64,000 nt of DNA from Ascarosepion bandense (lineage: Eukaryota; Mollusca; Cephalopoda; Sepiida; Sepiidae), in the NCBI GenBank assembly GCA_037127315.1, contig JBBBDQ010001275.1:861501-925500 (forward strand), written 5' to 3'. Below, one piece after another: positions 21,866 through 33,784 of the stretch. The position numbers and the translations under genes were made by a program. The notes beneath the pieces are model-generated. The model was not told the DNA's origin. It saw nothing but the letters and a program-made list of their open reading frames with translations, and made no database searches. How positions within the stretch are numbered: position 1 is the stretch's first letter; each line of letters begins with the position of its first letter.

Positions 21866-22204
21866 AAATATAAAGATAATTAAATTGAAGATAAATCCCT
21901 GACCATAGTCTGAGAGACACCAAGATGTCTGTCGGCTAGTTTTGAAACCACTGTCAAATATAATGATAGGATGTATAAAGAGGTCCCGCAGTTCAAACTT
22001 TACATAAGGATGACTGACTTATTTTAATATAAATCCCATGAGGACATGTATTCAGTTTTGAGCAGATCACATTCTAAATATCATTTTAAAGTCCTTGAGA
22101 CAATTGATATTAAATCAAGTTAATCATCTCTATATTAATATATAGAATGATTGGTATGCCTTAGTGGGAACTGTTTATAAGACATACTAAAATTGCCAAC
22201 TTGT

Positions 22205-22640
22205 GGAGAGCTTAGTCTGAATTCCAGTTGAATTCATTGAATTCACTTATGCATAAGCACCTTGGGAAAGGTTTAATCTGTAGTTTTTCCTCCAGGCATG
22301 GGTTAAATAATAGGACAGATTGGGTTCTATAGCTTTGGTTAGCAAGTAGTCTACCATAGAAAGTAATGAAAACCTACTGTGGTAAAATTTTCTGCTCAGT
22401 CATGTCTCTTTCAAGACATGATCACCTAAGCATGTATCACACATGGCACTTAACTGATATGGATAAAATAATTGAATACCAAGACAGATTGGGTTCTGTA
22501 GCTTTGGTTGGCAACTAGTCTACTGCAGAAAGTAATGCAATGTACTGCAGGAAAATCTTCTGCCCAGTCAGTCATGTATCTTTTGAGACATGATCGCCCA
22601 AGTGTATATCGCATATGACACTTAACAGTCAGACTGTAGT
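22205..22640 (+). mobile_element. Two diverged S1 SINE copies in a row
   Basis: The first, about 22205-22455, has lost most of the tRNA head and ends GGCACTTAACTGATATGG. The second, about 22478-22640, is a 3' half (AGACAGATTGGGTTCTGTAG to GACACTTAACAGTCAGACTG). Confidence 0.75.
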
Positions 22641-22668
22641 TTCAGTTTTCTTCTTTTGCCTTTAAACT

Positions 22669-23490
22669 ATGGCTGAATCAGATGCACTAGAGTATGGGAA
22701 AGGCAACACCAAAATCAAAAATTGTACTGGCATAACGAAAAATGCCTTTCAAAAGCTAATCAAAGTATTAAGAAACAGAAAAATTTATTCACAAACTAAG
22801 GATAGAATACTGAATTTTTATGCAATATCAGGACTCATATATGGTAGTTAATACTGAACAATCTCCTCACTGATGAATAAGAAACTTGAAGCAAGAGAAA
22901 CAAAGAAAAGACTACTGAACTGCTATGTAACATCAATCCTCCTATACGGCAGTGAATGCTGGACAATCTCCTTACAGATGAAGAAGAGACTTGAAGCAAC
23001 AGAAAAAGGAAAGAGTACTCAACTATTATGTAATATCAGTCCTTCTATATGACAGTGAATACTGGACAATCTCCTCAAAGAGGAAGAAGAGAACTGAGGC
23101 AATAGAAATGGGGTTCTACAGAAGGATGCTCAGAATAATATGGACTGAACATAGATTAGATTAAATAGATTTTAGAAAAATTGTAAACAAAAAAATGACA
23201 TGTATATGCAGCATCAGAAAAAAAAGAGTTTAAAATTTCTAGGAAATGTAGTGAAGAAAAAGGACTTGAAAACATAATGAGGAAAGCAGGCTTGGAAAAT
23301 TTGACACTCACATGACAAATTGAAGTCAAGTGAGAGATAGAAAATCAGCAAATAACCTACTTATTGGAGCATGAATTAAGAGAGACAGTAAAACGACAAA
23401 GTATACCTGAAGCTCCAAAAAACAGAATATTATGGAGAGCTATGAAGAAACAAATCCTAAAAGGATACGGCATGTAGAAGAAGATGGCCA
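22669..23490 (+). pseudogene. RTE-like LINE remnant with internal ~104-bp triplication
   Basis: Reads NAFQKLIKVLRNRKIYSQTK then RLLNCYVTSILLYGSECWTI. The SECWTIS-type block appears three times (GACAATCTCC-type phrase at about 22856, 22961 and 23064), that is, in units of 105 and 103 bp. It ends with degraded C-terminal motifs. A similar triplication is on the other strand at 34190-34400. Confidence 0.8.
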
Positions 23491-24190
23491 AAGCTCTACT
23501 ACATTGGCACAATCATCCTTATTCCTTTTGTATTTTATTAGTAAGAAAGTTCCACTCAAACAGCATTTTTCCGAGAACAGTTACTCTATGAAACAGACTC
23601 CTGAGAGGATACTTCCCTTATCACTACAATCTCCTCATGCCAAGTGTCAACTTTTATCTATTCTATATATCCTCATTATCTGCATTTATTAGCTCCTTTT
23701 ATGTACATAAAAAAAAAACATTCAGTAATCCCCTACATTAAGTGGCACTTGGGTATTGTACTGGCTAAATATTTAGTGAACAAAAACAAAAAAAAGCTGG
23801 TTTGAAATTATCTAACTGGAACCTATCTGCCGAAGATACTATTTACACAAATAATAGTGTTTAAATATCAGGTTATTTCCGGAAAAAACATTTAGAATAT
23901 TTATCAACTTGTAAAATCATTGTTGACAAAGTTGAAATGAATGTGGAAAGAAAGGAAAATAAGTCTTGGCTGCAGAATCTTTGTTCTGCAGAGAAAAAAA
24001 GAAGAGAATCCTGCTTGAAAATTCTCAGGTTTGAAAATGAAATGCTTTTAGAAAGTTTTTAAATTTTTCTATAGAATTTAGAGAAGAAATGGAATGGTTC
24101 ACAGCAAGATCGGAGGATCTCTCTTCGTTACAGTGTGGAAATTATGGGTGATGGTGAAATTGTGAAAATACCAGATTCATTGATAAAAAC
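23491..24190. other. Unassigned stretch
   Basis: AT-rich DNA without recognised motifs leading into the polypurine tract. Confidence 0.35.
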
Positions 24191-25720
24191 TATTATAAAA
24201 AATGTGGAGAGATGGTGAGAGAGAAAGAGTGGAAGAACAAGAGGGAGAGTAAAAGGAAAGAAACAGTGAGAAAACAAGTGATAAAGAAAGAGTGAGAAGT
24301 AAGTGGAAAAAAAGAATGGGAGTGAAAGAGTGAGAGAGCAAATGGAGAAAAAGAGTAAGAAAATGAGAAAGTAAGCGGGAAGAAAGTGAGAGAGTAAGAG
24401 GGAAGAAAGAGTCAGAGAGTAAGAGGGGAGAAAGAGTCAGAGAGTAAGAGGGGAGAAAGAGTCAGAGAGTAAGAGGGGAGAAAGAGTCAGAGAGTAAGAG
24501 GGGAGAAAGAGTCAGAGAGTAAGAGGAGAGAAAGAGTCAGAGAGTAAGAGGGGAGAAAGAGTGAGAGAGTAAGAGGGGAGAAAGAGTGAGAGAGTAAGAG
24601 GGGAGAAAGAGAGTAAGCGGGGAGAAAGAGTGAGAGAGTAAGAGGGGAGAAAAAGTGAGAGAGTAAGAGGGGAGAAAGAGTGAGAGAGTAAGAGGGGAGA
24701 AAGAGTGAGAGAGTAAGAGGGGAGAAAGAGTGAGAGAGTAAGAGAGGAGAAAGAGTCAGAGAGTAAGAGAGGAGAAAGAGAGTAAGCAGGGAGAAAAAGT
24801 GAGAGAGTAAGCGGGGAGAAAAAGTGAGAGAGTAAGAGGGGAGAAAAAGTGAGAGAGTAAGAGGGGAGAAAAAGTGAGAGAGTAAGAGGGGAGAAAAAGT
24901 GAGAGAGTAAGAGGGGAGAAAAACTGAGAGAGTAACAGGGGAGAAAAACTGAGAGAGTAACAGGGGAGAAAAAGTGAGAGAGTAACAGGGGAGAAAAAGT
25001 GAGAGAGTAACAGGGGAGAAAAAGTGAGAGAGTAACAGGGGAGAAAAAGTGAGAGAGTAACGGGAGAAAGAGTCTGAGAGTAAGCAGGGAGAAAGAGTGA
25101 AAAAGCAGGTGGAGTGAAAGAGTAAGTGAGAAGAAAGAGAAGACAAGTGAGAGACTGCACAAAAAATGACAGAAAAGAAAATAATAAAAATTCCCATACG
25201 AAATGGAGAGAAAGAGATGAGGGAGAGTGAAAATGAGAAAGCAAGAGGAGACTGAGAGAAATGTAAGATAGTTGGAAGGGGTTAAGGCGAAGAGGTACAA
25301 TCGCTTACAATCATTTCCCTTGATAAAAACATCATACAAAATGTATAGGAATGAGTGTAAATGTGAGAGGGAAAGAAAGAAATAGGAAATCATAGAGAGA
25401 ACGAAAGAAAGAAAGAGAAAGAGAGAGAGAGATGTGCATGAAAAAAAAGGGAGAACTAAATTTTAAGTTTGTCCTGACAAACACATCATACAAAAACTAG
25501 AAAGAGAGATAACAGAGAAAGAGTGAGAGGGAATATGAGAAAAAGGGTGTGATAGAGTGTGAATAAGAAAGAGTGAAAAAGCAGGACAGACTGAGAGATA
25601 TGAGTGAGAGAGAACAAAATTGGAAGAGAAAAAGACATAGTGAGGAAATGAGATTGAGAGAAAGAGGAAAAGATTTCGAATGAGAAGAAAAAAAAAAATT
25701 CAAAGGACGAAAAAGTGAGT
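24190..25720 (+). repeat. Long polypurine tract with 25-bp minisatellite core
   Basis: About 1.5 kb in which the plus strand is overwhelmingly A and G. The core (about 24370-25075) is a tandem array with unit GGGGAGAAAGAGTGAGAGAG plus TAAGA, 25 bp. Variant sub-blocks are ordered: GTCAGAG units first, then GTGAGAG, then AAAAGTGAG and TAACAGG units. Long minus-strand open frames of Leu/Ser/Phe repeats exist only because the unit lacks stops in all three frames; they are not genes. Confidence 0.92.
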
Positions 25721-25729
25721 GAAGCTTAC

Positions 25730-26135
25730 AAAAAATATGACAGGTTGACAACAAGTTTACATACATTAGTAACTTTCCAAGGTTTGTTCGAATACAAACT
25801 GTGAACGGAATCGGTTGGAATGTCATGTGACTGTTTTTTTTTTCTTCTATTACATTTCCAGGTAATGAAGCAGCATTTTTTAAAGTCCAAAGTCGCAAAC
25901 AACAAACTGGTTCTGATTATGGAAAAAAGCAAAATAATCGAAAAATAGAAAATAAATTTCCAGAAAGCTTAATTTGGTCGATACAGAATAAAATCATGGC
26001 TTCTTTTTTTGCTTTTAAAATATTTTAATATCTATCAACAACAGAACATTAAAAGAAAAAGGAGAAATTTCAGATAAATGTAACCACTCACTTTTAATCT
26101 TTTAATCATCTTAGAGAATCTTTTCAGCCTTTCAT
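25730..26135. other. Unassigned stretch
   Basis: No recognised element. A 133-codon minus-strand frame (25497-25898) runs into the polypurine tract and is compositional. Confidence 0.4.
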
Positions 26136-27135
26136 AAGCATGGCTGATGCTAACCACCAAAAGAGTGATTCATTGCACCTATTCAGGCTAATGTTGTTCA
26201 ATGACAGAGTTGAAAGATTATATTGAATCAATTGCTAGGTTTTCTACTCTTTATTCAACTTACACAGTGAGACTATTCTGAGAATCCTAGAAGTTATGCC
26301 AGGATTTGTCATCGGAGGCCACAATTTTAACAAAATAAGGTACGCAGATGATACAGTGCTGATAGCAGACACAGAAAGAGAACTACAAAACCTCCTACAG
26401 AAGGTAACTGAAGAGAGTGACAAGAAAGGACTACAAATAAATTGCAAGAAAACCGAATGCATGGACATCAGCAAAAGGGGCAGCCCAAAATGCCAATTAC
26501 AGGTGAGGGACTCTAAAATCAAGCAAGTACAGACATTTAAATACCTAGGAAGTGTTCTAACAGAAGATGGAAAGTGCGACACAGAGATCCGAAGGCAAAT
26601 TGGCATGGCGAAAGATGCATTCCAGAAGTTGAGTAAAGTATTAAGAAACAGGACAATTTTGCTAGAAACAAAGAAGAGAGTACTGGATTGCTAGGTGATG
26701 TTGGTTCTTCAATATGGCAGTGAATGTTGGACAATATCATCAAAGATGAAGGAAAAACTTGAAGCAACTGAAATGTGGTTCTACAGAAGGATGCTGCAAA
26801 TATCATGGACCAAGCATGTGAGCAATGGCGAGGTTTTGGAAAAGATGGAGATGAAAAGGAAATTAATACTGAGCATCAGGAAGAGACAAATAAAGTTTCT
26901 AGGATATGCAATGAGGAAAGAGGGCTTGGAGAACCTGATACTAACAGGTCAGATAAAGGGAAAAAGAGACAGGGGAAAGCAGCGGATAACATATTTGAAG
27001 GACCTGATTAGGTGGATGACAGAACAAGGGTTGCATGGTGCAACAGGAGAAAGCGTGCTAAGAGCCACCAGGGATAGGGAGACGTGGAAAGCCATGATCA
27101 CCTATGTCCTGAAAGGACAGGACACATAGAAGAAG
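26136..27135 (+). pseudogene. RTE-like LINE C-terminal copy, best of its family here, behind a CR1 scrap
   Basis: From 26296 the frame reads KIRYADDTVLIADTERELQN (RT motif YADD), KKGLQINCKKTECMDISKRG, FKYLGSVLTEDGKCDTEIRR, QIGMAKDAFQKLSKVLRNRT and stops at TAG (26692-26694) in an otherwise continuous frame. It goes on with LQYGSECWTISSKMKEKLEA, RKRQIKFLGYAMRKEGLENL, GQIKGKRDRGKQRITYLKDL and RDRETWKAMITYVLKGQDT, ending at 27127-27129. RTE-clade LINEs end this way. The element is 5'-truncated, so the endonuclease is absent. 26136-26265 is a scrap of CR1-like LINE (ATTGCACCTATTCAGGCTAA). A partial second RTE 3' end follows at 27175-27270. Confidence 0.87.
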
Positions 27136-27339
27136 AAAGGGTAAAAAGATTTAGCTATTCAGTTGAAACAACATCGAAGATGATGAAACGAAGGCTGCAT
27201 GGTGTAACAGGAGAAGGCGTGCTAAGAGCCACCAGGGACAGGAAGATGTGGAAAGCCATGATCGCCTAAGGCTGTTTTGGTAGGAAAAAGCAAGATAAAA
27301 ACAATATAGCTGATGCTAACTGTTAGGAAAGTGACTCTT

Positions 27340-27797
27340 TGTTGCCTTCACAGGCCAATGTTTTTCATAGACATGAAGTGGAAAGATTATATTGGATGGA
27401 TTATTAAGTCTGATGCTAGGAAAGTTAGTTCACTGGACTGTGTTAGACAATTTTTCTAGCAAGAATCTATCTTATCTAAATCTATCTAATCTAAATCTAA
27501 ACTTATTTATAAATGGAACTTTGTGTCTGTGTGTATCCGTTACCTATAGACTCTGAAACGGCTAAACCGATTTTCTTGAAAATTTACACCATTGTACTAT
27601 AAGCGTCTGTGAGTGTTCTTAGCTAGGTTTTGTGTCGAGGTACCGCTGATAAATATAGAAAATCGAGAATCAAAAAAATCGGGTTATAGAAGGAGTGGTC
27701 CGATTTTAATCAAATTTGAAACACTCATAGACGAAGACATAAGAAACAATATTCAGAAGTTTCAAGGTTGCAGTTCTTACAATAGTGCAGAAAATTG

Positions 27798-27843
<46 letters not shown>

Positions 27844-28867
27844 TAAAAGGTAAGTTGTTTGTGTGCGTGTGTGTTTATCTGTTTGTATGTCCTTTATACA
27901 CATCCACAATATTTATCCGATTCTCACCAAACTTCACACAAATATTCTTTAGGCTGAGTCTGAGCTCAGATTAGTTTTAAAGCTTTCATTACACCCAAGC
28001 AACGCTGGGCTATACTGCTAGTATATTTATAAGTTAACTATTCATCAAGGTTTTGAATAATGATACCACATATGGCCTGGTTCTCTTGCTTTATATTTAA
28101 AGATTCTTGATAAAACCAAAAGAAGAATCAGCAGTATTACTGATCCTGGCTTCTGTCACTTTCCCACCACTGTAAAATTGCTTCCCTATGCTTTTTCTAT
28201 AAAGAATTTTGTGAAAATTGTTCAGATGAGGTCTTTGCTATAGTATCTCGATTTTATGAATTGAAGTGCAGTACTAGATTAGGGGCAAGGTCCCATCGAT
28301 TTACAGTTGAATTGGTTAAATGTACTTTTAGGTTCTATCCTAACCTTGGTCCTACTTTGTTCTTAATTTTCATCAGTGATCTTTGAGCTGACATCAGCTC
28401 TTAACATGGTACCTATGCTGATGACACGACCATTTACTCTTGTTTTGATAAGTTTAATTAGATCAAAAAGGCCAAACTGGCAGCTTATCTAAAAAGAGTT
28501 TTAAAAAAAGACTTAAAATCTGTTGTTAACTAGAGCAAAGAATGGCTTGTTAATTAATGAAGTGGAAAGACTATATGGAATCCATTGTTAAGACTGCTAC
28601 CAAGAAAGTTGGTTTACTGTGTAAGTTTTCTCTCCTGAATCTATCTTACCAATCTATAAGTCTACCATTTATTCTTGCTTTGAATATTGCTGCCACACAT
28701 GGTTTGATGCTCTTGTTTTGTATTTAGAGATTCTTGATAAACCCAAAGAATATGCAAAGTTACTGGTCCTGACCTGGCATCTTACTTTCAGTCACTTTCT
28801 CACCATCATAATGTAGACTATCTTTACTTTTTCTAAAAAATACTTTCAGCGAGGTCTCCTGATTAAT
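27340..28867 (+). pseudogene. CR1-like LINE remnant, broken by a Helitron
   Basis: Pieces at 27340-27475 (MKWKDYIGWIIKSDARKV), 28025-28325 (HIWPGSLALYLKILDKTKRR type) and 28330-28867 are in LINE orientation and separated by the Helitron at 27496-28021. The third piece starts again upstream in the RT (GPTLFLIFISDL, TYADDTTIYSCFDKF), so at least two LINE copies are chained here. All are full of stops. Confidence 0.75.
27496..28021 (+). mobile_element. Non-autonomous Helitron-like element H3 (type B), inside a LINE
   Basis: The 5' region has several TCTAAA/TCTATC units before CTTATTTATAAATGGAACTT. The middle contains a (TA)n run and the type-B module (TATGTCCTTTATACACATCC, ATTCTCACCAAACTTCACAC). 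The 3' end is CCCAAGCAACGCTGGG, CTATACTG, CTAG and then T. It interrupts a CR1-like remnant. Confidence 0.83.
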
Positions 28868-29245
28868 TTTTTTTTTTTATAATCATATCGCCCCATTTTT
28901 CTGCCACTGTTTTGCAGGGGGTTACATAGGAGGAAAGTTATAAGAAAGAGTGACAGGTTATAGGGGGTGTCAGGAAGTGGGTAAGAGAAGGATGAGACTA
29001 TTGATAAGAGCAGAGTGGACGAAGAAAGGAGCACGAGAGAGAGGATGCAGGTTAGTGAGATAGAAGATGATTATTGACTTCACATTTAAATTCTTGGAAA
29101 CTATCAGGAAAGCAAGTAAGCGGAAGGGAATTCCACAGGCAGGAAGTGTGAAAAAAGAAGCTGCTGGAGTAGAATTTGCATTTACATTTTACTGGTTTCA
29201 CAGTAAAAGGGTGGGACCTACTTGCCAATCTTGTGGAAATTTTAC
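28868..29245 (-). mobile_element. CR1-like LINE 3' end, minus orientation
   Basis: TTTATAATCATATCGCCCCA begins the 3' terminus complement. It reads on through 3' UTR into the ORF end (SSSFFFHTSCLWNSLPLTCF, PDSFQEFKCEVNNHLLSH). Confidence 0.8.
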
Positions 29246-29249
29246 AGTT

Positions 29250-29440
29250 GGATTGTCTTGATGTCATCATAAGTTAATTGTTAACAGTTTTTTTCTATTG
29301 CATTTGTTACCTGTGGAAGTCTCTTCTGGATTCTAGCTTCCCAGTAAAGTTTGATCAACAAAAATTTAAATGCAATGTCAATTCTTATTTCCTTTCTTCT
29401 TAATTCCTGTTCTTTTATTGTTCTCTCTAAAATGCAAATA
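29250..29440 (+). mobile_element. CR1-like LINE C-terminal scrap
   Basis: TGTGGAAGTCTCTTCTGGAT and AAATTTAAATGCAATGTCAA correspond to the LWNSLP...NLQKFKCNV block at the end of the LINE ORF. It is probably the continuation of the plus-strand LINE interrupted at 28868. Confidence 0.6.
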
Positions 29441-29925
29441 ATTCAATATATCTATGTTAACCCAACTAAAAAGTCACATTAATTCCTAACTTCTGAAAAA
29501 ATTTAAATAAACTGATTTTATAAACTTATATTTTTTTAAGAGAAACAAATGCAAGAATAACTTTCAAGAAATATATGACAGATGAAAATAGATAAAAATT
29601 ATTTTCATCTCTCGAATGAATTTCAGAAACTATGACAATCTAAGAAAAGATAGAAAAAAATATTTTAAAAAAAACATTCATTTTTTTTTTCTGTTTTAAC
29701 TTTATTTTCTAAAATTATTTAACCCCACCACAGCTCCGTTCTAAGCAGGACAATAAAGCTACTATGATGCAAGTGGATACTTGCTGATGTTATTTTCAAA
29801 GATCAATGTTGAAAGATTTCAAATATATTCTAATGATATATGTACATCTATCAATAGTCAATAGTAGAAGCACTTGGCTTAAGGTATGTGCTGAAACACT
29901 ATTGAAAATAATTCATCAATTCCTC
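29441..29925. other. Unassigned AT-rich stretch
   Basis: Runs of A and T with no recognised feature. Confidence 0.35.
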
Positions 29926-31320
29926 CCTTTTTTTTTTAATCATTTCACCCCGAGCAAGGCGGAAATACCACTGATTTGCAGGGGGCTACATAACTGTAAA
30001 AAGATTAATTAGAAAAGAGTGAGGAGTACAAACTAGTTAGAAAGGAACAATAGAAAGCTGAGAAAGCAGGTGCAATGACAGATACATAGGTGGAGAGAAA
30101 GAGAAGGTTATACAGGGGTGGGGAGAGAGCTAGAGTCCAGTGGTTAGTAGATGAGTATTGACTTTGCATTTAAATTTCTGGAGGTTGTAGCCATCTGGAA
30201 AGCAAGATTATGGGAGCGAGTTCCACAGGCGGGAAGTGCGAGAGAAGAAGCTGCAAGAGTAGAATTGTCATCTGCATTTGGCTAACCTGACTGTGAATTG
30301 GTGAGACCTAGTTGCCAGTCTGGTTGCATGAGTAAACACCTGTTGAGGAGGCATCAATGACTTAAGTTCGTCCGAGCAGAAGCCATGAAAGTATTTATAG
30401 AACAGACAAAGAGAGGCCACATTTCGACGATGGGGAAGTGGCTGCAGTCGAGCCGCCAGATCAGTACCTATCACATTACAGACTCTCCTTTGGAGCTTGT
30501 CAAGAACACTGAGGAGAACGGCAGGGGCGCCTGACCATAAATAGCAGCAGTACTCCATGCACGGATGGATGGTTGACTTGAATATATGCAGGATGGATTC
30601 AGGTGGAAAAAACAACCTGGATCGACATTGTGACCCAACCTTCTTAGCAGTAGATTTTGCTATGGATTCAATATAGTGGTTCCATTTGAGATCTGAGGAC
30701 ATGGTAAATCCGAGGAGGCGTAGTGTATTGCTCTCCGGGAGAATCGCTTGGTCCATGCTTATGGGAGGCAGAAGAGGTTGCCTGTAATGGTTGACAGACA
30801 ACAGCTTGGTCTTGGATGAGTTGAAGTTGACAAGCCACTTCTTGCCCCAGTTCACCACAGAATGTAGATCCTGTTCAAGGTCAGCAGCGAGATTATGTCT
30901 GTCCGCCATGACAGGTTTCTTACTGGTGCGGGAGTATATTGTAGTGTCATCTGTGTAGATGCCTACTTGGGACTTGATCTCATCTGGGAGGTCATTGATG
31001 AAAATAAGGAAGAACGTCGGGCCCAGAATAGAGCCCTGTGGGACACCAGCATTCATGCTGTAGGACGAAGAGGCATGCCCATTCAAAACGACCTTCATTT
31101 TGCAGTTATTTAAGAAGGATTGGATTAGGTCAAGCAGGCGACCAGTAATACTGTAACCCTATAGTTTGCATAGGAGGCCAGAGTGCCAAACCCTGTCGAA
31201 AGCCTTGGCGATGTCCAGAGCAACCGCACGAGCCTCGTCAGACTCATCAAGGGCCTGTAGCATGTACTCCGTTACGGTTGCTAGCAGGTCGGCCATGGAC
31301 CTGGCAAAGCGGAACTGCTT
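29925..31320 (-). pseudogene. CR1/Jockey-like LINE RT and 3' UTR, copy 1
   Basis: A 276-codon frame (31098 down to 30268) reads MKVVLNGHASSSYSMNAGVP, QGSILGPTFFLIFINDLPDE, QVGIYTDDTTIYSR, WGKKWLVNFNSSKTKLLSVN, KLQRRVCNVIGTDLAARLQP and VASLCLFYKYFHGFCSDELK. The RT box is YTDD where the sister copy at 48.8 kb has YADD, which would be expected to cripple it. Upstream (31100-31320) the frame continues with ARAVALDIAKAFDRVWH-type sequence but is shifted. Downstream a TGA interrupts after RLAKCR. The 3' UTR ends at the AATCATTTCACCCCGAGCAA complement near 29945. Confidence 0.9.
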
Positions 31321-31698
31321 CAAAATTGTCATCGTATTTCAGAATAATTTACAATGTTTCCTGAGTATTCGCAGGTTGATGCCTAATTTTCTGAGCAGAA
31401 AAAATGCAGTCATCGATAGAGGAAAAATGATAAAATAGAATCCCTAATTTCAGATTATTCTGCTGCAGTATTAAAGCTGCTATACTCCTAAGATGAGAAG
31501 TTCTTCACCATTTGTGATCAATGTCCGTCCTTTCCGCTATAGGTCAGGTTGTATTTTCCTAAATCGTCCAAGGTTGTCAGACTTAAAAAGTGCATTCCAA
31601 ATAATATGTGGTTATGAGTGTATTCCTACCATCAAAAATGATCGCAAAATATTTGAAAGGGTTATCATATATGTACAAAAATAAATACAATGGTCTTC
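31321..31698. other. Unassigned stretch
   Basis: Short frames only; no motif recognised. Confidence 0.35.
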
Positions 31699-31703
31699 AT
31701 TAT

Positions 31704-32057
31704 TGTTGTAGAGAAATATCCTGTCCTACCCCGAAATGGGTATGACTTGGGTTATTAAAGACCGGGACTAGAACGAACGACAGAGTCTTCGTGATTATAT
31801 GAGAGCCATCGTCCTTAGATAAGAGTTATACGTCATTAGACGGAAGCATTCTTCACAAGATGGATGCATACATCCTATATAGAAACATTGTCTTCTTGAT
31901 TGTTATTCTTGTTAACTGTTCGTTGGTGTACGTGTATTTGGTTTATTGTACATATATATGTATATTGGTATATTAAATCTCTATTCATATATCCTCAGTG
32001 TTAAGAATTATTTCTTGCACTATTCTTTCTCTGTTTAGCCCTTCCCAGGATATAACA
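31704..32057 (+). mobile_element. Solo LTR with 5-bp target duplication
   Basis: Starts TGTTGTAGAGAAATATCCTG and ends CCCTTCCCAGGATATAACA. It is flanked by ATTAT at 31699-31703 and 32058-32062. TG...CA ends with a 5-bp duplication are typical of LTR retrotransposons (Ty3/gypsy and BEL/Pao among them). No internal region is attached, so it is most simply a recombination product. The strand is inferred from TG...CA and from similarity to the LTR at 33323-33579. Confidence 0.82.
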
Positions 32058-32300
32058 ATTATAATAGAGAGAATATATATGTTCTTCACTAATTGACAAC
32101 ATAATTATTGTAAAAAAAAATTAAATAAGGCACTGTTAAAGAGCAAACACATGGCAATAGCATTAATAACTGGTAGTAAAGAGAATGAACTGAGCCAGCA
32201 CTGCTTTGGTGTTTCTCTCTCAATGAGCGTGACAGGTGGGAAATATATATAATGGTCTTTATTATAACAGAGAGGATTAAAAATTAGTACATAGGCATTT

Positions 32301-32612
32301 GGATAGGATATGCATTGTGGTGCATTGGATATCGGCTCGGAACGAGAAATTAGGGAGCTGAGTTCAAATTCCAGTTGAATTCATTGCATTCACTTACGCG
32401 CAAATACCCTTGGGAAAGATATTAATCCATCTCTTCCCTCCAGTTATGGGTTAAATAACAGGACAGATTGGGTTCTATAGCCTTGGCTGGCAACCAATCT
32501 ACCGCAGAAAGCAATGGCAACCTACTGCGGGATAATCTTCTGCCCAGTCAGTCATGTCTCTTTCGAGACATGATCGCCCAAGCGTGTATCACGTATGGCA
32601 CTTAACTGACTG
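32301..32612 (+). mobile_element. tRNA-derived SINE S1, full length with 12-bp target duplication
   Basis: A high-quality copy with GTGGTGCATTGGATATCGGC, GAGTTCAAATTCC, TTCACTTACGCGCAAATACC, GACATGATCGCCCAAGCGTG and the tail CTTAACTGACTG. ACATAGGCATTT occurs at 32289-32300 and 32613-32624. Confidence 0.92.
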
Positions 32613-32869
32613 ACATAGGCATTTACATGGATTATTTTTATACAAGAGTATGACAAATTTAATAGCAATAGAAAATACTGATGAATTTTTAAACTTGAAT
32701 ATATGCACAATAATTGTTTTAATTCATAACTAATTATTAAATAAACAGAAGCAGACTTCAAATAATAAAGTTCAATAGAAATTTTTTTTTACAGTAAAAT
32801 GTATTCTTCATAAAGTCTGAGAACTGTTCAAGTTAGAGAGGATAGAAGAGGAAGATAATGGTTAATTCT

Positions 32870-33130
32870 AGACATGTTCTTGGGAGTCAGTTCCACAGAC
32901 CAGTGGTCCACAGGAAGAAGCTGTTTGAGTGAAACTTACTTGTCACTAATGAAATACGGAGAGAATGTGGTTGTTTTACAATGAAAGTGGAATGGAAGAT
33001 CCTTGCTGTGTCGGTTAGAACTAATGAGACCAAGGAGTGTGGTTCATCTGACCTCGTTCCCTGAAAGTAGTGACAGAGCTTGTGACGTCCTGCCTGGGAG
33101 AAAGAGGTTGGAAGGGAGATGAGCATTTTA
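32870..33130 (-). pseudogene. LINE ORF C-terminus of a second CR1/Jockey-like subfamily
   Basis: Minus-strand frame reads HKLCHYFQGTRSDEPHSLVS, ISLVTSKFHSNSFFLWTTGL and WN. The order (FxGxCSDELxSL..., then FxxNSFFxxTxxLWN) matches the C-terminal block of the other LINEs here, but the residues differ, so I read it as another subfamily. It is degraded. Confidence 0.55.
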
Positions 33131-33322
33131 ACTCATTAAACAAAAAGATCAAGCAAAGGTCAGAGTACTTTATCAATTGATGAACATTACAGTAGATGAA
33201 AAATGTCTAAAGAAAGAATTAGAACACCTGACTGATTCAATAGCATGTACTCCTCCATGTCAAGCATAGTTGGGTTTGTTTTTAAAGAAACTTTTGACTG
33301 GTTTTCTTGGACATGGTTAATA

Positions 33323-33579
33323 TATCCCGGAAAGGAATATCAGTGTAAAAATCAGTGGAAGAATGGTACTCGACACAGGAAATAGATGTAACGGATTTAT
33401 TGTACTACTGTACAATTAACAATAAGATATACATTAGCAATCAACGAGTAGGAACGGAATAGACTATCAAATAGAGAATGCCTTTGCCTAAGACGTTTGC
33501 TCTCTCTCTCCGCTTGTCACCGTCCTTTATAGTCTAGAGCATTCTATTCTCGGGGATGGCAGGATGTTCCACTATAACA
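33323..33579 (-). mobile_element. Solo LTR, related to the one at 31.7 kb
   Basis: On the minus strand it starts TGTTATAGTGGAACATCCTG. It contains a TATA-like box (GACTATAAAGGACGG) and a poly(A) signal (ACAATAAATCC), and ends near CCTTTCCGGGATA. Flanking TAATA occurs at 33318-33322 and 33580-33584. The start aligns with the 31.7 kb LTR (TGTTRTAG then YATCCTGYC) and the end shares CCnTTCCnGGATA. The exact 3' boundary is less certain because the flanks are AT-rich. Confidence 0.72.
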
Positions 33580-33784
33580 TAATAATACAAGGAAGAAAAA
33601 CTCCATGCCAAGGAGATTATTAACATTAAAGCTTCAAAATACATTTGTTTATATAGATTTTGAGTGTAGAAGAATATATAATAAATTTCATTTGCATTGA
33701 CACAAAACTATAAAAGCCATTCGTAATATTGTGTACCTCCCACTCACCTATGAACAAAGAAAAATATGCAGTATGTATAGAAGT

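Noticed and set aside
24487..25393. Long minus-strand open frames of 236, 293 and 162 codons
   Set aside because: They are Leu/Ser/Phe/Pro repeats from a 25-bp minisatellite. All three frames are open because the unit has no stop, and the period is not a multiple of three.
33344..33579. Alternative LTR boundary at TGTAAAA (33344)
   Set aside because: That end gives no target duplication. Extending to 33323 gives matching TAATA flanks and similarity to the end of the 31.7 kb LTR.
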